DNA of 64,000 nucleotides from the NCBI RefSeq assembly GCF_000265205.3, contig NC_018000.1, positions 3,038,001-3,102,000 of the forward strand, read 5' to 3'. A program made the translations under genes and the position numbers. Below are positions 8,831 to 15,144 of the stretch, piece after piece; the stretch's first letter is position 1; each line of letters begins with the position of its first letter. A model generated the notes under the pieces. The model was not told the DNA's origin. It did not search any database and saw only the letters and a list, made by a program, of their open reading frames with translations. The stretch is from Sinorhizobium fredii USDA 257. Its GTDB lineage: Bacteria; Pseudomonadota; Alphaproteobacteria; Rhizobiales; Rhizobiaceae.

Positions 8831-9192
8831 GCACCTCGATCGGAACCGGCGAAGAGCCATGCCTTCCTGCCGAGAACGAAGCCGCGCGGCGCCCGTTCGG
8901 CGGCGTTATTCGTCAGGCAGACGCGGCCGTCACTAAGGAAGGCCGTAAACCCGTCCCAGCGCTTCAGCATGTAATCGATCGACTCGCCGACCGGTGAACT
9001 GCGCGACAGCGTTGCTCGTTCGGCCCGCAGCCATTCGTGGAGTTCGGTGCCAAGCGGATGTTTCGCGGCGACGCCGCTCCAGGCGCTCAGCGGCGGCAAG
9101 ACCGTTGATCTCGCGCTCGATGTCTTCTCCTCCCGAGACCAGCGCCGACGCCGCTCGACCGACGTTATGACCTCAATCTGATGCTTCGTCAT
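8749..9192 (-). pseudogene. IS66 transposase remnant: TnpA start fused by deletion to TnpC catalytic segment
   Basis: The frame begins MTKHQIEVITSVERRRRWS, the canonical start of an IS66 TnpA. Within about 45 residues it changes to a TnpC segment: ELHEWLRAERATLSRSSP, IDYMLKRWDGF, CLTNNAAERAPRGFVLGRKAW. The intact TnpC at 15125-16825 has the same segment at residues ~455-530. The TnpA remainder, all of TnpB and most of TnpC are missing, so this is a deletion derivative and inactive. The last residues read into the IS5 fragment. Confidence 0.8.
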
Positions 9193-9270
9193 CGGACTAT
9201 CCCCAGTGCTTGCAGTAGGACTTGCAGTCTTCAGCCTACCTCGGCAAGGCGGCCGCCACCGGAGGGATAC

Positions 9271-9547
9271 AGCTGTACGGTCCTGATTGCGAGATCGGCG
9301 CTCAGCAGCGTGCCGTAGAGCCGGATGAGGAGGTGCGTTGCTCGAGGGGGTCGCCTTCCTTCACCAGAATTTCCGCCACGTAACCGCCATCGACGTGCTG
9401 GACGCGCTTGACGTTCGTCTCGACCAAAAAGCGCCCGGGCACGACAACCGCACCGTGAATGTTGGCGTGAGTGACCCAATAACCAGACCTTGTTCTAGCT
9501 GGTTTAAAGCCTCGAGATTTCGGGTTGCGGAGTTCCCTGCCATTCAA
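9271..9547 (-). pseudogene. HlyD-family membrane fusion protein remnant, frameshifted and IS-truncated
   Basis: The reverse strand encodes the N-terminal biotinyl-lipoyl-like region of type I secretion membrane fusion proteins: GRFLVETNVKRVQHVDGGYV followed by AEILVKEGDPLEQ. After that the frame shifts, and the expected continuation LLIRLYGTLLSADLAIRTVQ is found in another frame (in 9231-9479). The coding homology ends exactly where the IS66-like end begins at 9270. It is a decayed fragment and could not function as an exporter. Confidence 0.7.
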
Positions 9548-9694
9548 GCCGCCATATTGCGCCCTGCCTCAGATTCTGAATAAGAGTGGGATGGAAGGCG
9601 ACAAAGGCAGGTGCCACCCGTTGCCCTCACGGAAGGATAAATCAGCCCCGGGCTGTCTTCTTCCTTTAATTTCGAACGTGACTACCGGCTTTGC

Positions 9695-10024
9695 TCAGAG
9701 AAGACCATTGTCGAGGATCTCCAAGGCCGCGCGCCAATCTTGCCGCGCGCCGAGGACGCGGATGATCAGGAGGTAGTCGGGCTCGATCCGGTAGATGATG
9801 ACATGCTGGCCGCTGGGGTGAATGCGAACGGGTACGGCAAATTCGCTTCGCTCCCGCGCCATTTCCGGCATCGCAAGAACGGCCTCAAATGTGCCTGATA
9901 AGCCTTCGACGTAGAGATCCGCTTGCTCCACAGACCAGGTTTCCGCAGTATACTGCCAAATGTCCTCAAGATCAGCGCGTGCACGCGGTGTCAGTCGGAG
10001 TTCCCATGGACTACTTCGCGCCAT
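9695..10024 (-). CDS. parE: ParE-family toxin (RelE/ParE superfamily)
   Basis: The predicted toxin has 109 residues. The motif set is typical of ParE: LRLTPRARADLEDIWQYTAETW at the N-terminus, then PVRIHPSGQHVIIYRIEPDY and the C-terminal IRVLGARQDWRAAL. ParE toxins poison DNA gyrase. The start chosen is the ATG at 10024, which overlaps the antitoxin gene by 14 bases; the frame is open further upstream but that part overlaps antitoxin coding sequence. The toxin looks intact. Confidence 0.88.
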   Translation of the reverse strand: MARSSPWELRLTPRARADLEDIWQYTAETWSVEQADLYVEGLSGTFEAVLAMPEMARERSEFAVPVRIHPSGQHVIIYRIEPDYLLIIRVLGARQDWRAALEILDNGLL

Positions 10025-10256
10025 GCTGCTCCCGCATGCGTGCATTGAAGCTTGCGGCATCAAATGGTTCAGGCTCCCCACTGGAGAGCCCCTCGTCTAT
10101 CGCCTGCTGAATTGTCGCGATCGCGGCCTCCCGCTGCTGATCACGGCGAATCAAGTGGCGCACATAGTCACTTGTGTTGCTGAATTCGCCTTGCTTCAGT
10201 CGTGTCTCGATCCAGGTCTTCATTGGATCAGGGAGAGAGATGTTCATCGTCGCCAT
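10011..10256 (-). CDS. parD: ParD-family antitoxin
   Basis: This 81-residue antitoxin begins MATMNISLPDPMKTWIETRL, the ribbon-helix-helix domain of ParD antitoxins, and continues GEFSNTSDYVRHLIRRDQ. The C-terminal half (ATIQQAIDEGLSSGEPEPFD) is the toxin-binding tail. It overlaps parE and precedes it in the same operon. The ATG at 10256 is preferred over the upstream ATG at 10280 because the family consistently starts at this point. Confidence 0.88.
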   Translation of the reverse strand: MATMNISLPDPMKTWIETRLKQGEFSNTSDYVRHLIRRDQQREAAIATIQQAIDEGLSSGEPEPFDAASFNARMREQHGAK

Positions 10257-10509
10257 GGGTCGCCTCCGTTCACAGGCCAAACCTTAACACTCGACGCCAA
10301 AGCTGCCAAGGAGATTGGCAAAGTTTGCCAAGCCTTCAAATTGGTGCGGCCTTGGTGGAAGACGGGAATGATATCGCGCGTCGCAAGGGGCAAGGAATGC
10401 CTAGACGGCGGAATTCGTGAGGGTCTCGGACTTCGTCAGGTTGTCTCTGCCGGCTATTAGCAGGCGGGCAAATGTTCAGGCGGAGTGCGCCCCTTGGGGT
10501 GGACATGGA

Positions 10510-10632
10510 TCAGGCTGCTGATTTGCCAGTCTGCCGGATGTGTTGATCCTCGAACTGTTGGGGGCTCAAGTAGGCGAGCGCTGAATGGAGCCGTCGTTTG
10601 TTGTAGACCTCCTCGGTGAAGTTGTTGGCACG
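10510..10632 (-). pseudogene. IS3-family transposase C-terminal remnant
   Basis: The reverse strand encodes [20 protein letters not shown] then [11 protein letters not shown] and a stop. This is the conserved end of IS3-family integrase-type transposases (the E of the DDE triad lies shortly upstream in intact copies). Sequence on the N-terminal side no longer matches, so only ~40 residues survive. The rest of 10257-10757 holds no recognisable gene. Confidence 0.75.
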
Positions 10633-10757
10633 CGTCGAAGCCGGCGAGGAGGTGATCATTATACGCGCCCTCATACTGGCTGCACGCTAGAGACGAGAGC
10701 GCCCGAAACCGAGCCGACGTTTTCGTTTTTCCCGTAATGCGAGTTTGCAGGCCGCGT

Positions 10758-11270
10758 TCAGCATGACGGCCCTCGCTTTGCCCGTTCCGCGCGTGCCTGG
10801 CAAGGCAACTGGAATTGTCCACGCCAGATGCCAGCGCCCCGTGACCGTGCGAACTCCTGAGCATCGGCATAGGCTCCTTTGCTGTACGCTTCCCAATCCA
10901 CCGCATTCCCGCTTTCGACGAGCCAGTGATTGATCTCGCGGCCGTCAGCGCGAAAGCAGATTCCGACGAAGCGTCCGTATCGGTCGCGCTCGAGCACGTC
11001 GCAGCGGGTAGGACGAGAAGCCGTCAGGAATCTGTTCAGTGCGAAGGCAGCATCTTTGCCACATCGATAGGCGCCGCCGTCGCCATCCCCGCATCTTTGC
11101 CAGCTCTCCGGCGCATCGACGCCGTGCAAGCGAATTCGCTCTCCTCTGATTTCGATCGTGTCTCCATCGATCACGGTTGCGCGCCCGATGATCGGACCGG
11201 CGCCGCCCAGGGCCGGCGAAATTGCAAGAAGCGAGATCTGGGCGGCAGCCAGAAAGTAGCGAAGCATCAT
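10758..11270 (-). CDS. secreted thermonuclease-like (SNase domain) protein
   Basis: The 170-residue product starts with MMLRYFLAAAQISLLAISPA, a signal peptide. An SNase domain follows: GRATVIDGDTIEIRGERIRL, HGVDAPESWQRC, ERDRYGRFVGICF and EINHWLVESGNAVDWE. It carries the Asp/Arg/Glu-type active-site positions of staphylococcal nuclease relatives (D of DGDT, R of RIRL, E of APES). Cysteines in QRCGDGDGGAYRCG are common in rhizobial members. It acts on nucleic acid in the periplasm or outside the cell. It lies 23 bp after the Cys-rich small-protein genes on the same strand and is probably co-transcribed with them. Confidence 0.85.
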   Translation of the reverse strand: MMLRYFLAAAQISLLAISPALGGAGPIIGRATVIDGDTIEIRGERIRLHGVDAPESWQRCGDGDGGAYRCGKDAAFALNRFLTASRPTRCDVLERDRYGRFVGICFRADGREINHWLVESGNAVDWEAYSKGAYADAQEFARSRGAGIWRGQFQLPCQARAERAKRGPSC

Positions 11271-11293
11271 TGAGCTGGTCCAATCTGATAAAA

Positions 11294-11842
11294 TCACTGA
11301 GGCAGTTGGCACATTGGAATGCTGCCGTTAAGGACGGCGGCTTCATCGGCTGATTCGACCAATCTTGACGACATTCCGATCCTTGTTTCCGCACTTCGAG
11401 CAGTGCAGGTGCCTCGCGATGGAGAGTATCGGCCGCTTTGCCCCGAACCGCCGCGCCAGCGCGCGCCTATCAATCCGGCGTTCCCGCCCACACCTGCGGC
11501 AGTGACAGAACAGGTCATACCATTCCGGAAGGTTCGCGAAGGTGATCTCGTCGGGAGGGCCGGCCGGCGCCGCACCGTCGGCCGGTTCCATCGGGAGAGC
11601 TTGTCATCCTGGTCGGGCAGTGTCTCTCGATAGACCAGCCGACAACGGTCATAGAACTTGTTGCCCGTTTTCACGCATCCGTTCGCAATCGCCAATTCCG
11701 TCAACAGAGCGGGCATGGTGCGGTCCCCGGTCCGCTTGAGCATGGCCCTCGCGTCGTAGCATCTTTTTACCCCGCATTCACATTCGATCCGGATCTTGCG
11801 TCCGACAAGCTCGGACAGCCACCAGGCACCAGCTCTAGGCAT
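11294..11842 (-). CDS. Cys-containing zinc-ribbon-like small protein, possibly frameshifted at its 3' end
   Basis: From ATG 11842 the protein reads MPRAGAWWLSELVGRKIRI then ECECGVKRCYDARAMLKRTG, with a plausible Cys-rich zinc-ribbon pattern. The conserved part ends near residue 80. The frame then runs on for about 100 low-complexity Arg/Ser-rich residues that overlap a clearly coding frame (11343-11591), so the 3' end probably reflects a frameshift or a lost stop. Its start overlaps the end of the 55-aa gene upstream by eight bases. Function unknown. Confidence 0.55.
   Translation of the reverse strand: MPRAGAWWLSELVGRKIRIECECGVKRCYDARAMLKRTGDRTMPALLTELAIANGCVKTGNKFYDRCRLVYRETLPDQDDKLSRWNRPTVRRRPALPTRSPSRTFRNGMTCSVTAAGVGGNAGLIGARWRGGSGQSGRYSPSRGTCTARSAETRIGMSSRLVESADEAAVLNGSIPMCQLPQ
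11343..11591 (-). CDS. zinc-ribbon small protein, paralogue of the preceding gene
   Basis: This 82-residue frame encodes LPEWYDLFCHCRRCGRERRI, then DRRALARRFGAKRPILSIA and RHLHCSKCGNKDRN: a four-cysteine zinc ribbon of a type common in rhizobial hypothetical proteins. It resembles the upstream gene (C-x-CG, DAR/DRRAL, R-x-G, conserved Cys/Gly near the end), suggesting tandem duplication. It starts inside the 3' part of that gene in another frame. A TGA lies just before its ATG in this frame. Either two overlapping genes or one frameshifted two-domain gene would fit. Confidence 0.55.
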   Translation of the reverse strand: MEPADGAAPAGPPDEITFANLPEWYDLFCHCRRCGRERRIDRRALARRFGAKRPILSIARHLHCSKCGNKDRNVVKIGRISR

Positions 11843-12002
11843 TGCGTGGCTTCCAATCTGGCCGGTGTTCGAGACAGAACCAGTTCGGCTCCGATTTCCC
11901 GACGGCGAACCCAAAGGCACCCCATCTTTTGCAGTCGGGATGCTCGCAATAGTGCACGTACAGCGTTGTATCGTGCTTGGCCGCGCCTTGCTCGTCGCTC
12001 AC
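11835..12002 (-). CDS. 55-aa Cys/His-rich small protein
   Basis: This is a short gene with GTG start at 12002, overlapping the TGA of the upstream gene (GTGA). It encodes 55 residues including YVHYCEHPDCKRWGAFGF and WFCLEHRPDW: a C-x2-H-x2-C ... C-x2-H arrangement that could hold one zinc ion. Its TAG stop overlaps the ATG of the next gene. The tight start/stop coupling on both sides is the main evidence that it is translated. Function unknown. Confidence 0.6.
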   Translation of the reverse strand: MSDEQGAAKHDTTLYVHYCEHPDCKRWGAFGFAVGKSEPNWFCLEHRPDWKPRNA

Positions 12003-12229
12003 GTCGTCACCTCATCCTGGCGCTCCGGGCAGGGCGACCAGCCGCGAGTGAAGCCCAGAGCCATCGCAATCTGAGCCAGTGCCAGTTGTTCTCGCAGATG
12101 CTTGCAGTCGGCGAGGAGCGTCCGGATGGTAGCTTCTGCGTCGCCGCCATGCCAGGCAAGTGCTGACGCGACCGCATCCATCCAGGTGTCGAATTCCTCG
12201 ATGTCGGAAGTATGCTTCTCGGCAGACAT
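11999..12229 (-). CDS. small hypothetical protein, first gene of the Cys-rich operon
   Basis: The predicted protein has 76 residues from ATG 12229: MSAEKHTSDIEEFDTWMDAV, then helical LLADCKHLREQLALAQIAMAL with a coiled-coil look, and a C-terminal GWSPCPERQDEVTT. No family is recognised. The frame is open to an ATG at 12271, but GGAGTCGT lies just upstream of 12229, and that start gives a compact acidic protein. It is followed by three overlapping small genes and the thermonuclease gene on the same strand. Confidence 0.55.
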   Translation of the reverse strand: MSAEKHTSDIEEFDTWMDAVASALAWHGGDAEATIRTLLADCKHLREQLALAQIAMALGFTRGWSPCPERQDEVTT

Positions 12230-12429
12230 AACGACTCCTTCTCCGCGCACGCACGGAGACTTTTGCCCCACGGGTTTTCAGATTGGCGGCCGCAACGCCG
12301 ATGAACGTTCCTATTATGTTCCGGTGGTGCTGAGAGTCAATGCGGCCCGCAGCCGTTGATACTCCCTTTGTGCAGCTTTTGCTAATTTGTGCCTTCTTCT
12401 ACCATCGTCAGGCGAAATGGGGGGGTGGC

Positions 12430-12744
12430 ATGATTTATCGACAAGGCGCCCGAAAGCAGCAACAGCGTTCTGCGCTTTTTGCAGCGCCGGGATTATTGGG
12501 CGCGGCGCTCGCGGTCGGCGCAGCCGGCGGCATCACCTTCAGCGACCTTCTTGGTTTGTGGAACGGCTCAGGTGGCGAATCTTGCCACATCAAGGGTAAT
12601 GTCAGCGTCACGGGAGAGAGAATTTTCCACGTGCCCGGGCAAGAGTATTACTCGCAAACCCGGATAAGTCCGGCATATGGGGAACGCTGGTTCTGTTCGG
12701 AATTTGAGGCGTGGGCCGCAGGTTGGCGGAAATCGTATCGCTGA
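12430..12744 (+). CDS. small single-pass membrane protein with ExoI-like C-terminal domain
   Basis: The product has 104 residues from ATG 12430, which follows a run of seven G. Residues ~15-35 (SALFAAPGLLGAALAVGAAG) form one transmembrane segment. The C-terminal part, ESCHIKGNVSVTGERIFHVP then GQEYYSQTRI and GERWFCSEFEAWAAGWR, is a short domain also found at the end of SNase-like and ExoI-annotated rhizobial proteins. A role in exopolysaccharide synthesis is not shown. It lies 36 bp before the DNA ligase gene on the same strand and may share a transcript. Confidence 0.6.
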   Translation: MIYRQGARKQQQRSALFAAPGLLGAALAVGAAGGITFSDLLGLWNGSGGESCHIKGNVSVTGERIFHVPGQEYYSQTRISPAYGERWFCSEFEAWAAGWRKSYR

Positions 12745-12779
12745 GGCTTTTTTGCGGCGCCGCCCGTTTTAATCTTGCG

Positions 12780-13754
12780 ATGGCCATATCTTCATCAAAA
12801 AAGCCGCATGGCACGCCTCCGCCAGACCCTATGCCGGCGCGCGTCGACCCGTGCATTGCGATGCTCGTCGACAAGCCGCCAAAAGGTCCGGAATGGGCCT
12901 TCGAGGTGAAATGGGATGGCTATCGGTTGGCGCTTCATATCGAACCTGACAGAATCCGCATCATAACGCGGGGTGGGTACGACTGGACGCACCGCTTTCC
13001 GTCGATCACCGCCGAGACGCGGCAGCTCCGGCTCAAGACTGCCATACTTGATGGCGAGGCGGTCGTTCTCGACGAGCAGGGCCGATCCGATTTCGGCATG
13101 TTACAGCGCGCCCTCGGCCGCCGTCCCTCCGCGCATGAGCCCGGCGAAATCATCCTCTTTGCTTTTGATCTCCTCTATCTCAATGGCCGCGACCTGCGCC
13201 GACTGCCGCAGCGGGAGCGCCGACGCATGTTGGAGCCACTTGTTGCAGGCCACGAGGGCGCCATTCGCTTGTCTGAAGAGGTTCAGGCAGACGGCGACGA
13301 GTTTCTCCGGGTCGTCTGCGAGCTCGGGCTCGAAGGTATTATCGCGAAGCACCGCGAGGGGCCATATCGCTCAGGCCGAAACGATGCGTGGCGCAAGATC
13401 ACCTGCACCCGCCGCGACAGTTTCGTCATCATCGGCTTCGAGCCATCGACCGTTACCGACGCAATCGGGCGTCTGCTGTTAGCGGCGCGCAGAGGCGGCG
13501 AACTCGTCTATGTCGGAGGCTGCGGAACCGGCTGGACGCGTGAAGAGTCGGTGAAGCTTCGGGAGTTGCTAGGGGAGATCGAGACGGATTCGCCGGCGGT
13601 GAACCTGAAGCGGAAGGGCGCGGTCTTCACGGAGCCTTTCCTCGTCGCGGAAATAGCGTATCGCGCCTGGACGGAAGACGGCAAGCTGCGGCATCCGTCG
13701 TTCAAGGGGATCAGGGAGAGGGCGGATGATTTGACGATATACGAACTGAAGTAG
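12780..13754 (+). CDS. ATP-dependent DNA ligase (LigD ligase-domain type)
   Basis: The 324-residue enzyme contains the nucleotidyl-transfer motif FEVKWDGYRLALH, whose Lys is the adenylated residue, followed by ITRGGYDWTHRFP, ILDGEAVVLD, LFAFDLLYLNG, LEGIIAKHREG and WRKITC. An OB-fold domain follows to the C-terminus. This is the stand-alone ligase domain of the bacterial NHEJ ligase family, without polymerase or phosphoesterase modules. No Ku gene is present in this window. Many rhizobial plasmids carry extra copies, which may join double-strand breaks with a chromosomal Ku. Start chosen at ATG 12780, where homology begins. Confidence 0.9.
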   Translation: MAISSSKKPHGTPPPDPMPARVDPCIAMLVDKPPKGPEWAFEVKWDGYRLALHIEPDRIRIITRGGYDWTHRFPSITAETRQLRLKTAILDGEAVVLDEQGRSDFGMLQRALGRRPSAHEPGEIILFAFDLLYLNGRDLRRLPQRERRRMLEPLVAGHEGAIRLSEEVQADGDEFLRVVCELGLEGIIAKHREGPYRSGRNDAWRKITCTRRDSFVIIGFEPSTVTDAIGRLLLAARRGGELVYVGGCGTGWTREESVKLRELLGEIETDSPAVNLKRKGAVFTEPFLVAEIAYRAWTEDGKLRHPSFKGIRERADDLTIYELK

Positions 13755-13828
13755 CTCGGCTTCCGTGCGGTTTATGCGTGCGGCGAGAGTGCCAGACCAG
13801 CAGGAGCGATCGGCGGCGTGACGAGAGC

Positions 13829-14314
13829 CTACGGGTATTTGTAAAAGACGTGACCTTTTGCCCAGGTCACTGTTCCGTCCTCTGCTCGCTCCCAAGCTAT
13901 CTTCGCATTCATCGGGTACGGACAACCCTCTTGGTGAAACTGACCCAGACGCACTCTCGGAGCATGATCACCGCAAGGTGAGGAAATCTGGAACCCTTCT
14001 CCCTGCAGGTGACGTTCCAAAGCCGCAGCATCACCGGGGGCCGGGAACCGCATCCGCAATCGCCTTGTGAGCTCCGGTGAAACGCCTTCTGGCCCGCGGC
14101 TACGAAGAAAATTTTCGGGAGGGGGGCACCCGTTGGTCCACCAGCCTCCCGACGCTTCCAAATTGCGGAGCAGCGGAGGCAGAGGCGGATGGCACTCCCC
14201 TAGCCCGCATCCCGAAAGGAAGGCGCAAAGGCTCACTAACAATGCGCTCTTACGGAAACGGGTATTCAGAGGCAGATGTCGCACAAAGGACTTTCGGGAT
14301 TGGTGCCCTCCCAC
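13829..14314 (-). CDS. putative lipoprotein of unknown function
   Basis: The frame encodes up to 161 residues. A hydrophobic stretch, SALLVSLCAFLSGCGLGEC, ends in a lipobox-like LSGC, so the mature protein would be anchored to a membrane through Cys. The rest is rich in Pro, Gly and Arg and has no recognisable domain (for example RLRMRFPAPGDAAALERHL and TVTWAKGHVFYKYP). The true start may be downstream of 14314, nearer the signal. Isolated on the reverse strand. Confidence 0.5.
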   Translation of the reverse strand: MGGHQSRKSFVRHLPLNTRFRKSALLVSLCAFLSGCGLGECHPPLPPLLRNLEASGGWWTNGCPPPENFLRSRGPEGVSPELTRRLRMRFPAPGDAAALERHLQGEGFQISSPCGDHAPRVRLGQFHQEGCPYPMNAKIAWERAEDGTVTWAKGHVFYKYP

Positions 14315-14437
14315 GAGCTCATCGGGCTGTCTGGCTGCCCCACGAACGACGCCAAGCTGCGTCTCTGGCGTTTCTCAGTTTAATCGCATCGTCGCGGCGC
14401 TTCCGGTCGGCCGCTCTCTCTTCGTCAGTAAAGCCGC

Positions 14438-14641
14438 TCACGCACTCCCCTTCGTCTCGCTACCATCGTCCAGATCATAGATGGGCAGAAAGCCGTATTC
14501 CTCCAGCCATTCGCGAATGATGAGGCGGATTATCCCTTCTTGCGCCATCTCGAGCAATTCGCAGGCGACGCCAAGCGCCGACTCGACGTCGCCGTCGGAC
14601 ATCTGTGTACCCACCTTCTCAGCGTGAACTGTTGTCGCCAT
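14438..14641 (-). CDS. small acidic hypothetical protein
   Basis: From ATG 14641, preceded by GGGGGCAGG, the frame encodes 67 residues: MATTVHAEKVGTQMSDGDVE, then ALGVACELLEMAQEGIIRLI and a C-terminal EWLEEYGFLPIYDLDDG. It is mostly helical and acidic with no known domain. A second ATG at 14602 is possible. Codon use resembles the surrounding rhizobial genes. Confidence 0.45.
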   Translation of the reverse strand: MATTVHAEKVGTQMSDGDVESALGVACELLEMAQEGIIRLIIREWLEEYGFLPIYDLDDGSETKGSA

Positions 14642-14763
14642 GCCTGCCCCCAACTCATTACAACCTCACAGATTGAAGGGTCTCACAGCACACGTTCCAG
14701 TCAAGGATTACAGCCCCCTTCAAAGGGGTAAAACAACCGGCTAAATGACTGGAAAAATTGGGC

Positions 14764-14802
14764 TAAGACCTTTGTCGCGAGTCTCCTAAGACCAAGGTCT
14801 TA
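14764..14802. promoter_or_regulatory. TAAGACC half-site plus TAAGACCAAGGTCTTA palindrome
   Basis: A perfect 7-bp inverted repeat with a 2-bp spacer (14787-14802) follows an extra direct copy of its half-site at 14764. It lies about 50 bp left of the IS66 insertion. Without the IS it would be ~190 bp upstream of the small membrane-protein gene at 17863. This looks like an operator for an unknown regulator. Confidence 0.35.
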
Positions 14803-14845
14803 AAGTCCCTTGCCCCGAGCGAATTCCTCACCTCGGCGGAAACTT

Positions 14846-14853
14846 TGTGATGC
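14846..14853. repeat. 8-bp target-site duplication TGTGATGC (left copy)
   Basis: Identical to 17728-17735 on the far side of the IS66 element. IS66 elements generate 8-bp duplications. Confidence 0.92.
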
Positions 14854-14910
14854 GTATCCATCCGAGCAGGGCCGCAGGATTCTGGGCGCCGCGCGTGGTA
14901 ACGTCGGTTC

Positions 14911-15144
14911 ATGGAGATCGATGAGGACAAGATCGACGATGCCGTTTTGGCGCTGTTATGGCTGACGCTGCATAACGAGCGTTGTGCCTGGAAAGGCTTC
15001 GACTGGGCAACGACGGATCGGCTTCACAAGAAGGGCATGATCGCCGACCCAGTCAACAAGTCGAAGTCATTGATCCTGACCGATGAAGGCCTGGAGCGTT
15101 CAGAAGCGTTGTTCCGGAAGCTGTTTACCCGGCCGCCGCGATAG
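14911..15144 (+). CDS. DUF6429 family protein carried inside the IS66 element
   Basis: This 77-residue protein reads MEIDEDKIDDAVLALLWLTL, HNERCAWKGFDWATTDRLHK and KSLILTDEGLERSEALFRKL, matching the DUF6429 family. Function unknown; the short helical layout could suit a nucleic-acid-binding or accessory protein. It lies 57 bp inside the left IS end and overlaps tnpC convergently by 20 bp. Because it is within the terminal repeats it must move with the element, which suggests a role in transposition or its control. Confidence 0.85.
   Translation: MEIDEDKIDDAVLALLWLTLHNERCAWKGFDWATTDRLHKKGMIADPVNKSKSLILTDEGLERSEALFRKLFTRPPR

Larger units (their letters stand above)
8053..9270. mobile_element. 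degenerate IS66-like element with long inverted ends, interrupted by other DNA
   Basis: Two near-identical ~70-bp sequences face each other. The left copy runs from GTACCCCTCCGGTGACGG at 8053; the right copy, on the reverse strand, runs from GTATCCCTCCGGTGGCGG ending at 9270. Both continue into GAGGTAGGCTGAAG. Each begins with GTA, as IS66 ends do. The inner right end runs straight into a TnpA start (MTKHQIEVITS). No 8-bp target duplication was found: GCCGCAGT lies on the left and AGCTGTAC on the right. Between the ends lie a CPCC-family gene, an IS5-family fragment and a deleted IS66 transposase. Confidence 0.65.
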
